Part shown: piece by piece, positions 35,610 through 48,300 of the stretch
Position numbering within the stretch: the stretch's first letter is position 1
Layout of the letters: every line of letters starts with the position of its first letter
NCBI GenBank assembly: GCA_930367205.1
Contig: OV884011.1
Coordinates: forward strand, 139,807,937 to 139,871,936
DNA: 64,000 nucleotides
Source of the DNA: Acanthosoma haemorrhoidale
Lineage: Eukaryota; Arthropoda; Insecta; Hemiptera; Acanthosomatidae
Direction: 5' to 3'
Made by a program: the position numbers and the translations under genes
The notes under the pieces: generated by a model
Databases searched by the model: none
What the model was told of the DNA's origin: nothing
What the model saw: the letters and a program-made list of their open reading frames with translations, nothing else

Positions 35610-36217
35610 TCTTCGTGTGCATTACTAAAAATTTATCAAACACCCGGCTTGTTTTTATGAGCGTCGCAGAAATTAAAATCACAATCGTAACTACAAGATT
35701 CTGATTTTAAAAAAGTTAATCCTTCAGTGCTTAGATTTGCAATAAAGATAAGAATTGCAATTCAAAATAATTTTTATTACTGATCTTTAGGGACCAATAA
35801 TGTTGGATTTAATCTAAACTGGGTTGATTACTGATTTTATTCATGAAAAACCTAGATTTTTTATTGTTTCCTATAGCTTCGGTAAGATGCAGAAGCCATA
35901 CATCATTCAAGTTCAGGATCGAGTCCAGCTGATGGAATATCAGATTAAACTCAGGTCTTTGTCCACACATCAATCAGTTCGACAATCGCGCTATTAATCT
36001 AATCAAACTAATATTTAACTTGTAAGATTATTTCAATTGATGATTAGAATTATCTATCTTTCCAGCAATTCAAGCCTAGGTGAATACCACGACTTAGCTA
36101 CATCAACCACTAATGTTTGCTTGAGAAAGATTCATAAGTTTTCCAGCTCAATCTGTATCTCCTAATATAAACTAATGACTTTTTGTCAAAACTAAAAATA
36201 TTTATTTTTGTTTTTAG
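35610..36217. other. GABA-B-R2: Non-coding sequence, intron of GABA-B-R2
   Basis: AT-rich intronic sequence ending in the polypyrimidine tract and AG acceptor at 36216-36217. Confidence 0.5.
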
Positions 36218-36358
36218 TGCGACCCAGGAGCCGGGCTTGACGCCTTTTTCCATGCCTTATACACCAGAAAGGAGAAGATCATGGTGCTACTGGGCAGTGG
36301 GTGCTCTGACGTGACCGAATCCCTCGCCAAAGTCGTTCCATATTGGAACATGATACAG
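36218..36358 (+). CDS. GABA-B-R2: GABA-B-R2 exon (first in window)
   Basis: 141 bp. It starts with the conserved Cys of CDPG after a TTTTTAG acceptor and ends YWNMIQ at a GTGAGT donor. It covers a strand-helix-strand unit of the ligand-binding lobe. Confidence 0.85.
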
Positions 36359-39300
36359 GTGAGTCAAGTTTTGTATAGAACCAATAATTACATTATATGA
36401 GAAAAAAAGAGTTAAACAACTCCGCTATTGGGACACTTGGATTTTCAATAAGATTAGAAAAATAATTTCCATATCTTCTTTAGTCAAGTAAGCAATCAAC
36501 TTTTTTAAATTCTTAATAACCTGCTGGAATGAAAAGTTCAAACATTAAAGCAACCCTCATAATACAATACAATAATTATTATCTTATGGAATAATCATTC
36601 ACGAATTTAAAAAACAATATAAATAAATTGCTGAAGAACTGTTGTGCTTACCTTTCTCCAAAGGTATAAATTACCGTGATGACTCCAAGATCACCTGAGG
36701 TACACTGACGAAACATTCCTCCTATTTTTTTGGTAATGCCGAAGGAGTGGGAGGGGTGGACCCCTTCGATAACCGGTTAGTGTCGGGCACTTGTATGAGG
36801 TAGCTGAGTGTGGTGGTTTGCAGTTTTGGATATGTGCTTCTACGTCGTTATGTGCCCCTCTGGGCTTTATCAAAGATATTAAGGAAAATGATCTGTGTGC
36901 ATGTATTATACAATTCAAATTATATATGTATACTCTATCATTCATCAAATAATGTAATAAAGTACAATCCCAGTAGTTCGTAAATCCCTAAACTAGTGAT
37001 CCTTTGGAAAAATCGCGATTATTTGTTTAAAAAAATAGTGCTTATCCGTCCCCTCGGTAATTCTTAATTATTTTCGTACTCAAGACCACTTAAAAGTCTT
37101 ATAATTTGTAATTCTCTGTTGGCAATTGTAGCGTACCGTGTATTCGAAAAAAAAACCTTCTTCCCACACATCTCTTAATCACGTTTGTTTATATATTTTC
37201 TGCTTACATTAGATTTGATATCCACAAGCCTCTAAGGGGCACCCATCAATGCTATCCGACTAACTAAGACTGCACTACATGCCTAGAGTACTCTAGGCCC
37301 AGCCACCAGTGGACTCTCACCACTGTACCGCAACAACCAACCTCTACCGAGGCTTCCCACACTCCTTAATTCTATCACACCACCTTCAACAGGTACTCCT
37401 AGTACAAGGATCCGCTCAATCCAAATATTCATTATTTTTCCCTCATCCCTAATCTTTTAAGTAGAGAGCTTAGGGAAAAAAAAATAAAAATAAAAAAAAA
37501 TAAAGATTTGATATCCTTTATTTTTACTTCACTTCAGTTTGGTTTCACCACGAGTTCACAGGGTACCCACAAGTGTCTGTCCATTTTTGAAAAAAAGGAA
37601 ATTATAAAAGCTATTGACGATGGTGAGAAAAAATTCGATGCTGACAAACGCTTTAACATTCTTCCGTCTACACTGACGATTTTAAAGAAGAAGGAGATCA
37701 TTACTGGAGTATCTTCAAGCAGTAAAATTAAATGGCAAAACAACCAAAAACTTGAACGATCAGCGACATTTATGACCAGAAATGATGTAAATGACGATGT
37801 TTTCTCTACTATTGTGACCCAATTGATCAGGGGTGCCAACCATACCTCCGTGAGAAAAATATAACCGATATCTTTTCCACTTGAGGTATTCTTTATATCA
37901 AGAATAACTAAGTACATAGATATTTGAGTTTTTTGTTTTGTATTTTGTATTGTACATATTTACAATATTTCTTATCTCAATAATTCGTAAATCCCTCGGA
38001 CCCTTGGCATTACGAATTATCGGCATTGTACTGTACGAGGGTGGTCTGAAAAGTTTCCGACCTAACAAAGCTTTTATTTCACTAGCATTTATTTATTTTA
38101 TTATCATCTTCATGTTGAGGTCGGAAACTTATACCTATGAAATATAAAGTCCATTTTCGGTAAGTCGAATTTGATGTAGCTAATATCAATTCATTTTACC
38201 TTATATACTTGAAGGGAATACCTGGTTGTGAAATAATAACTGCATAGTGTTTAACTGTTAACGATGGTCATTTCCACTACCGCAGACAGTTAGTTACTCG
38301 TGGCACTGGGGTGGTGCTATGTCCAAACGCCCTTAAGCCTCCAGGCGTTAGTTACTTTATGTCTTCTGTTTGTTGGTCTACAAACCATCCTGGAACCGAA
38401 TGTATCCTACCACTAGAACCCTTCCTGCTAACACACTAACTGGACGAAGCCTGCCCAACCTAAATTGTTTCACGGGTCGCTTAGATGACGCTTAACATTA
38501 CACCAAGCCTCATTCTAGGTAAACATGCTTTTAAAAAATGTAATACAAATACAAAATGAATACTATGATTAAGTCTCGAGCCATACTTAATGAGATATTT
38601 GTTTATCCTTTACTTCGCTTAATTTTCGTAAATCTATATTTATGTCCGACGTAGCACATCTTAGCTGGTTTTCTAAATTGGCAACAATTAATGAAGCACT
38701 AATACTCTTTGCAAATTTCCTCTTCGAAAAAAATGTTTCATTAACATATGTGGATCCTAAAGCACTTACAACTCGTTTTGCAAAATAGCTCTCAGATGTA
38801 ACGAAAGTATTGTAAAAATTAATTTTTCATATGGACGCAACAAATTTGTTTCATTTGATTTCACTCAATTACCTCCATTTGTAGATTTTCAAGAACACTG
38901 TTCAAGTCAACATGAAATGGGAATAAAAATATTTCTGACATTTTGTCATATTTTGCTAATTCTGAGGAACAACTATCAAATGCAGTTATAAGTTTCTTTA
39001 TTTTTTAACCATTTCCCAGAAAATTATTTGGTTTACTTTCTTGGGAAGTTATTTAACAGTCAAAAATGTTGAGCATTATTATTTCTATGTTTGCAATAAT
39101 TTCTTATTAAAGGCTTTGTTGTAATTAAAAGCATCTACTTTTAAATTACCTTGCCCTTGCAAGTCATTATTTACCTGATTAAGTTTTTCAGTAATATCCA
39201 CTAAAAAACATAGGTACAATACCAATCATCATCGCTTAATTTAGGAACAGATTCTTGTTTCTCGTTCGTAATCATATCTAATTCCTCCCGTAAATTAAAA

Positions 39301-42300
39301 AAATCTTTTTAAACATTTTCCACAACTTAGCCATTAACATTGGTAAAATGCACGATATCACCACATTCAGAAGACAATTGACTAAGGAAGGAATTCTTTG
39401 TATTCCCGATACTGAAGAGCATGTGAACAAATGTAATTTACTATCTATATAACTACGTTCATTACGGGATTCAGGGATAATACTCAAGGACATAAATATT
39501 GTTGATGTATGATACAGTGAATAATAAAAATATCATTGGCTTTAATGCCTCTGCAATCTATATCCATAATTAAAGCTCTCTGAATTTTACCTACCAAAGC
39601 AGGTGCTTCATCTGTTGTTAATCCGTGAATCTTTTTCCTACCGATCATTATATTTCCTGTTTCCATTAACAACTTTTCATTTCTTTAAATTCATCCTGAA
39701 ATAAAAACGTTTAATGAAAAATTGCAAATATTCGTAAATTGGTATGTTCCAAATATTGGTAATATTATATAATATAAGTAAACTTAGTACCTACTCTTTT
39801 TTTCTAATGATGTATAATAATTATATAAAAATACTAATATTTTATAACTTTTTTAAACTTAATACAAATAGTGGTCACTTGACACTTAAAATTTATAATT
39901 ACTTTTATTAATTTAACATTTTATTAAATTCTTACTAATTTTACTTGGAGTTTTTGCGCATGCGCTACTATTTACAACAGCTTTCTACTTCGCTCGTACT
40001 TCACATACTGTTTACTACCGCTTATAGGCCAGAGTCAGACATAGAATTGTTCTAGCAGGCAATTTATGTGACCAGCTCACGAGGGAGCCCACAGGAGGTG
40101 AGTGAATCACTTGTTACATTTGTGTTTAGTGCAACAAGTGATATCGGACAGAGAGAGGTCGGCCATTTTGGACGCTATACCTTTAGCCCTACACGGATCG
40201 GAGATAACATCAAGTGATCGGCTCTCTGGGCCAAACGCTCTGTTGGCTCAGAGCCAAGACCCGGTGTCTCGCCGCTTGTAGTTGTGAGATCGAATCTCAC
40301 CGGTGCTACGTGTCTAATTTATTAGCAAAACCGTTGTTATGATAAAATGAGGTTTTATCAACAACTGATGTCACAAAATAAAAAAAAAGATCTAGGTCAC
40401 TAGGTCCAACCCCGACACAATCGCCTGTAAAGCGAAAACCGAGACGTTCAAACAGGAACATACAAATAACCTCCTCTGCCGCTAGTTCCATGGAAGAGAT
40501 ACCTCCACAGGCCTGCACATCTAAAGAAGACACCGTCGAAGTTTCCCCTTTCTTCACGCCCAACACCTTTGAGGCGTTGAAAAATATTCAAACTGATGAA
40601 ATGGACGTCAACAAAACGCCCACACAGCCCAAGCCACCAGCTATATTCGTGCGAAATATTAATAACTTTAAATTAATGTGTACCCAATTGAATAAAATTG
40701 TAGGTACAGGCAAATACACGTGCCTCAATCGGTCCCGGGACACAAAAGTTTCTCCGGACACTCCCGAAACATACCGAGCAATAGTTAAATACTTAGGAGA
40801 AACTAAGGCAGATTTCCACACCTACCAATTAAAGCAGGAACGATCACTCCGAGTGGTGATCAGAAATTTGCACCCAACCACACCAGCTGACGAAATAGAA
40901 GAAGAACTCTCAGCTCTCGGATACAAAGTTCGCCAAATAACAAACGTGTTGCGTGAGGATAGGCAACAGGATGAAAAAATAAAAACAGCATTACCACTGT
41001 TCTTTGTCGAACTCGAGAGGACACCTGGAATCGAGAAGATATACGACCTAACAAACCTGTACTACACAAGGGTACAGATTGAAAAACCGTATCCCAAACG
41101 CGATATCGTCCAGTGCCATAACTTTCAGGCATATGGGCACACAAAATCTTACTGCCACCACCCTCCCAGGTGTGTTAAGTGCAGTGGGCAGCACAAATCT
41201 GAATTGTGCAAAAAGCCCCTAAAATCACCTGCGGTATGCGTGCTTTGCCACCAAGGACATCCGGCCAACTACAAGGGCTGCGAGGCCTACAGAACACTAA
41301 ATTCCAGTACAGAACAACGTCGTCAGCCAGAAGAGGAACAGCCAGTAACAAGAAGCGGCCCAGCCAGAAATTTGAGGCCTTCTGTCTCTTTCGCTGATGC
41401 CGTTCGCAACAGAGAGGAGTCACAGGCACCGCCCACTCCCTGTCCGCAAGATCACCTTTCCCAGCATTCCATTCATCCCGTTAACACTCAAGCTCAACCC
41501 CATCCTCAACCACACATCTTCCATATTCCTCAACCTTCAAGTTCTTCGGATCTCACCAGCCTATTAACCTCATTCCTTACAGAGTTCAGAAGCCTAATTA
41601 CCCCTCTCATTTCACTTCTCACTAATCTTGTCTCCTACCTTATCCCCGTTAAACATAATCCATAAGTGGATCGTTCCGACTCCTTATCCATTCTCCTTTG
41701 GAATGCTAATGGTGTTCGCACCCACACTAACGAACTGACAGCACTACACCACGACAAAAACATCGACGTGGTTCTTATTACTGAAACAAGACTTACGAGT
41801 AAACGACCATTTACCGTTCGACAGTACCAGACTTATCGAACTGATCACCCAGATGGAACAGCTCTTGCAGGTACCGCTGTCATTGTCCATAACTCTATAT
41901 CCCACCACATAGTTCCTCTGGTAGCACATGATTTCCTTCAATCCACTGCAGTGTCAATCACGACCTTCACTTTTCCCCTTACACTAGCATCAGTGTACTG
42001 CCCTCCTAATAAATCCACTTCTGACTCCCAATTCATCTCCTTTCTAGACTCCATCGGACATCGTTTCCTTGTGGGTGGGGACTTTAATGCGAAGCACCAA
42101 CACTGGGGGTCAAGATTCACAAATACACGAGGACGTGCTTTGCTGTCTGCACTCACACGGAAACACTATCCGTGTTTCACTCCACTATCACTCCTGACAC
42201 AGCCACCTATTGGCCATCTGATCCCAACCGAAATCCTGATATCCTTAACTTCTTTTTTTACAATAGTTTAGGAACACTAAACTATTCACTCACGCGCCTT

Positions 42301-45300
42301 GATGATCTCTCCTCTGACCATAGTCCTTTATTATTAACCATTTCCCTAAGACCAATTCACAAACTGCCTCCTCCTTCATTTATTAGGGGCCCAGTTGACT
42401 GGGACCACTTCCGTCAGCTTCTTACAGAGTCCGTAAACCTCAAATTATCCCTGAAAACATCCCAAGACCTAGACGATGCAGTGCATTCTTTCACTACCCT
42501 GGTCCAGAGGTCGGCTTTAGAGGCATCGTCACCCCATCGTCACCCATCGTCACCCCATCGTCACCCATCGTCACCCAAAAATCCATAATCATAATCGTTT
42601 ACCTCAGCATCTCAAAGATCTAATCCTATCCAAACGCCGCTCCAGAACAGTGTGGCAAAGATCCCGGCATCCTGCCGATCGCCGCTCGTACAATCAGTAC
42701 TGCCGATTGGTAAAGCGGCGATTGGCATCTTTCCGTTCCGATTCTTTCAATTCCTACCTCTCCTCTCTGTCTACCAGGGATAACTCCTTGTGGAATGTAA
42801 CCAAAAAAATCCTAAAGTATCAACCTGTTTCACATCCGCTCCGTCGTGATGATGGGTCCTGGGCGGCTTCGGATGGGGATAGGTCGGAGGAATTTGCTCT
42901 GCATCTTACCCATACTTTCACACCTCACCTTTCTCATCAAAGCCATACTCACAGCACAACTGTGGAAGATTTCCTCACTTCACCTATTTCTCTCTCTCTT
43001 CCACCAAAAGCCGTTAATCCCTCTGAGGTCAAATACCTTCTGAAAAATTTACCTTACCGAAAATCCCCTGGATATGATCTCCTTACTCCTCAAATTCTCA
43101 AACAACTTCCTCCTAAAGCCATAATCTTCCTAACCTATATATATAATTGCATTATCCGAACGACGCACTTTCCACTCCTCTGGAAACATTCCATTATTGT
43201 CCTATTCGCCAAACCTGGTAAACCACCCAATGACGCCTCATCTTACCGTCCAATTAGCCTACTCCCTATCCTCTCAAAAATATTTTAAAAACTCCTATTA
43301 AAACGCCTATCTCTAGTTATTGAATCCAAAAACCTTTATCCTACTCAGTTTGGTTTCCGCCAACGATATTCCACTGTTCAACAAGGCCTTCGCGTTGTCC
43401 ATCACATCTCCTCAACCCTTGAATCCAAACAATATTGTAATACTGCCTTACTTGATATAGCTCAAGCTTTTGACAGGGTTTTGCACACAGGTTTGCTTAC
43501 AAGCTCAAAAGATATTTACCACAGACTCTTTTCCTAATCCTACAGTCCTACCTTTCAAACCGCTTCTTCCAAGTCCACTGTGGTTTAGAATACTCTAACT
43601 ACTATCCCATAAATGCAGGAGTTCCACTGGGCAGTGTCCTGGGCCCCATCCTCTATAACCTATACACCGCTGATGTCCCCTCTACTCCCAATACCTTCTT
43701 GGCCACATTTGCAGATGACACTGCAGTCTTGTCATCCCACGCAGACCCGGACATAGCATCCCATAACCTTCAAAAACTCCTTGACGTGATCGAGTATTGC
43801 TGCAATCAATGGCGGATCAAAGTTAATGAAGCAAAATGCTCCCACATTACCTTCACCCTTTGTCGCAAGACTTGTCCACTAGTTTATTTTAATTCTATTC
43901 CTCTCCCTGTATCCGAGACATTACGGTACTTAGGCTTCCATCTTGACAAACGACTGACCTGGAACCCACATACGAGACTAAAAAGACAAGAACTAAACAG
44001 ACGCTTTGGACAACTGTACAGACTACTTCCAAGGACATCCCATCTCTCAATAGAAAATAAACTACTAATCTACAAAGTTATACTTAAACCAATCTGGACA
44101 TACGGAATAGAGCTATGGGGGACAGCGAAAAAGTCGAACATCAAGCGTATCCAATCCTTTCAATCCAAAGTCCTAAGAACAATAGTAAATGCCCCTTATT
44201 ATGTCAGCAACAAAACCCTTCATAACGATCTGAATATACCCTACATTCTAGAACTCATCCCTTCCAAGTTCCCCAAGAAATTCCACAGTAATCTATTCAA
44301 CTACCCTAGCACAGTCATTGCACTGCGTCACTCATCCCTATAATCCTCCTCGGAGACTGAAACGGCAGTGGCCTCGTGACCTACTATAAACGCGTGACAG
44401 TGGGAGTCCTGGCAATGGCCAGTTTCTCCAATCATGTCCTATTGTATGAATGAGCGAGTGAATGATGCTGTAAATATAGTATGAATGAGATCATTTATCT
44501 GTATTATTATTGCCTTATAAAAGGCAGATTGTAATTATTGCACAATAAAGATTGTTATTAATAATAAAAAAAAAAATTTTACTTGGCCTCAAAATTTAAG
44601 CTATTTTCGGCTATACATTTTTTAACCGCCTGGAAAACCTCTTCTCCTTTAGTTCTGTCTTTTAAAAGTTAAATATTTAACATTACTTCTGTCACTTGGA
44701 ATGACTCATTCACACCGTAAATAAATATCACAAGCTGAGATGTGTCTGAGTTATATGTACTTTCATCAAATACCAAACAATATGCTTTGAATTGATTCAT
44801 TTTATCAAAATGAAGAGTTACTATTATTTCAACTGAAATGTCATCAATGCGACGTGATACAGTTTGTTGTGAAAGACTGATACTTGAAAATAATTTGCTT
44901 TTATAACTGCTTCCAAACAGCCCTTCACCAGCTCACCATCCAAAAATGGTTTCATTTTCTGTTCAATTAACATTGCTACAGAATAACTTGCTTTGACAAT
45001 GGTAGGTGATTGTTGTAATGTCGACCCAAACATCGTTGGCTGAACTTTCAATTGCGATTTAAGCAAAGTATTCTTTGCCAAGTAAACCATTTTACTTCTT
45101 TACTGAAATTTTCTTATTCTATACGTTTTGTCTCATGGTTCTTTTTAAATTATCATGGTTCCTTAAATTCAGTGACACTCCCTCTACAAATTAAACGCAT
45201 TAACTTTGATCTCGACATTGTGAACCTTTTTCCTACCGACCATTAAATTTCCAATTTTCATTAACAACTTTTCATTTCTGTAAACTCATCCTGAAATGTT

Positions 45301-48300
45301 AAATAAAAAATTGCAAATTCGTATATTGGTACATTGGAAATATTGGTATAAGTAAATTTAGTACCTACTCATGTTTTCTAATGATGTATTATAATTATAT
45401 AAAAATACCAACAGTTTATAACTTGTATAACGTGGAGGTATTCATTGAAGCGTCGACAAGAGTATATAAATATTTACTACTTTTTTTTACCATGAGAAGA
45501 AACTTGAATATCAAATGAAAAGACAAATTTATCATCATTCAAAAAAATTTTTTGTTTGCAATCTTGGGAGAAATGAGGCCTTCGATCAGACGATTCGAGG
45601 CAATGAAAACTAGAATGCCTCCGTAGAAGTTAAAGGCAGGTCTAGGTGGGAAAGGAAGTATGTTCGTCTGGCATGAAAAACGGGATGGATGCTAAAGAGG
45701 AAAAAAGTCAGGGAAAAGAAAAGAATAAATTAAAAATTACATAAATAACTCAGTAACTAATATATACTTAATAATTTTTGAGACAATATCCAGTCTTAAT
45801 CAACTGCAGGGGAAATAAATCAGATAGCAGATTAAAAAAAAAAAAAAAAAAATGAAAACAAATTATATGAGATAACTAATCGTGCTGAACCTAATTATTT
45901 TATTGAACCCCAATATTTTTCAGAAAGCTAAGACACTATTATGCTAAATGCTATCGGTAATCCCACAAATCTTCAATCTATTCCAAACGCTCTTTCTGCG
46001 GTCATTATTATTGTAGTCAATGAGCATTATGATGTTCAGAATTCAACTAAAAAACATCATTGACCAATATAATGTTACTTAACGAGTATCACGAGTATTC
46101 AAAAGGAAATATTATTTCACTTGGTTTTGTATGCACCAAGTGTTCGAGATAGAAGTTTTATACAGGCAAGAATTTGACTTTTGAATATTGAATATATTTT
46201 TCCAAAATTAAAACTGATATATTTTTCAATGATGATTATATTTAGAGCTTAAAGGGATGATGTGTGTTTTTGTTTTGTCTTTTACTAGACCCAATGCATA
46301 TTTAGCAAAATATGGTGACATACTATCATGGAATTCAGAGTGCTCTGAGGCATTAATACTTATATTGAGCTTCCCTTGAAATATCAATGAAATGTATACC
46401 CTAATTTTATCAAAGCCTTCCTACTACACATATATTATCTTATTTTTCTATACATACATGGGTGTAAAACTATTTAACATTCATGGGGTCAACAGAAATA
46501 CCGGTTTAGTAGTTGAAGTCCCTTATTGACTTCCCTTTAACGTCATCATTACTTCTCCACCCTTGGATCCAGATTAATCCAGGCTTCTAGCTCGCTCTTC
46601 ATCAGCCTCTAGTTTATATTCATTAGGGCTTTGGAGTTATAACTTAGGCCGATTAGTTACTGTCCACTGCGAAAGGTATTTTTAATTTGAAGAGATGGCT
46701 TTTCTAAATTTGAAGAGAAAACCCATATTGAGCTAAAAGTAGAACAGAAATGTGGCTCCAATTATTCTACGCATTAACTTAGAATGAAAACAGATACATG
46801 ATAATACTTCTTTTTTACTCTATCTATCAGCAAATCGCATTTGATGTTTTTAGCAAGATAATGTAGTATCAATTTGAGAACAGTATATTAATCAATACGA
46901 TAGTCGTGCAGCGTGAGTCGGTTCATTTTTTTGGAATCAAACATCCTGAATAGTTAATGAAAGGAGGCGTTCATTGATTTTCTCAATTGCTGATGGATCC
47001 AATTTTATCGAAAATCCATTTGGGATTGTTGTACACGATTTAAAATTTATTTTCAGTATCTAAAAATTGTAATTTACCATTTTAAGAAGTATCGCAGTTT
47101 GTAATATTTATTTTGGAGGCTATATAAGACGGTCCCTTTCCATTCGTCCTGATTATTTTTGCGTTTTGGGGGAAGACGACCCTCGAAAAAAAAGGGAATA
47201 TTGCTGAAAAGCACTCAGCCATATAAAATAAAAATAAATAAGCTGTTTGAAATCATAAATACTTAACAGCCGATTCCAAAAAAACTGGTCTTAGGATGTT
47301 GACCCAGAAGTTTAGGGAGTCAGGATATTTCACTTTTCCTTTTCTTTTCCTTTAAAGGATAAGTTCGAAATGAAATAAAATAAATATTTTGCGGAATCTT
47401 TTTTTTTTGGCCGTCTCCAAGTGGCATCAGAGCATGCTGACTTTTAATTGCGGATACCTTAACTCAGTGGTCGGCAAACTTATCAGCCAAAGAGCCAAAT
47501 ATGAACATTACAACAATTTTTTAAAAAATTGGGAGCCAAATATGCTTGTTTAGTAAACTTTTATTACACTAAATAAGTAGTTCACTAAATAAAACTAAAT
47601 TTCATACTTAATAAATATTTATTAATGCGAACAATTTGCTTGCATCTCCTTGGAAAGTTTTAGTAAGTCAGGTTTGTATATTGTTGTTTTTAATTTTAGG
47701 CATGATTCCAAGTTCTCATCAATAAGACGACTTCTCAGTTTACTCTTGATAATGTTCATGCTTGAAAAAGATTGTTCGCATATATATGTAGAACCGAAAA
47801 GCGAAAGAACAGCAAACGCGAGCTTTTTCAGCTGATCGTAAGAGTCAGGAATACTGTTCCAAGCGTTGAAAATGATCATGTCTTCCTTCTCAAGGTCATT
47901 CAAAGCAGACCACTTGTGTTGTGCTAAGATCACATGTTTTCTTCTCCAATATTTCCAATTCAACACAAAGACGTTCGAATTTAGAGCGCCATATCTCCTT
48001 TTTTTTTAAATCCAGCAATTGTATTTCAAAGCTACCAATGTCAATTTCAAAAGGAGAAAATTTCAACTCGGTTATCGTAGCATTAAGAGGATTTTTGACA
48101 AATACTAAAGTTGCTCTGCTGTTTTTAAATTCCTGAAACCTGCTGAGAAATGCTTCCCTCATATTTAAAATTATTGTTTATCAATCATATTTAAAATGGT
48201 GTTTATCAATAGAGGAATTATTTTCTTGGCGATGCTTCAGCAGGCTCGGAAAGTGAAACAATGTTTCCTTTTCAAAATCCTGAGCAAAAATGGATAATTT

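Larger units (their letters stand above)
39949..44574 (+). mobile_element. Nearly full-length Jockey-clade non-LTR retrotransposon
   Basis: A 4.6 kb element with a 12-bp target-site duplication. It has a 540-bp 5' leader starting at GCGCATGCGC, ORF1 (40490-41665), a damaged ORF2 (41666-44343), a 3' UTR with AATAAAG and a short A tail. The first and last bases are inferred from the duplication. It sits inside a hAT transposase pseudogene, itself inside a GABA-B-R2 intron. Few lesions and a perfect duplication suggest a fairly recent insertion, but ORF2 is dead. Confidence 0.9.

Noticed and set aside
40260..40310. tRNA T-arm-like GTGAGATCGAATCTCAC in the Jockey leader
   Set aside because: Only a 3' tRNA half can be drawn and no matching acceptor 5' strand exists. 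It is part of the element's leader.
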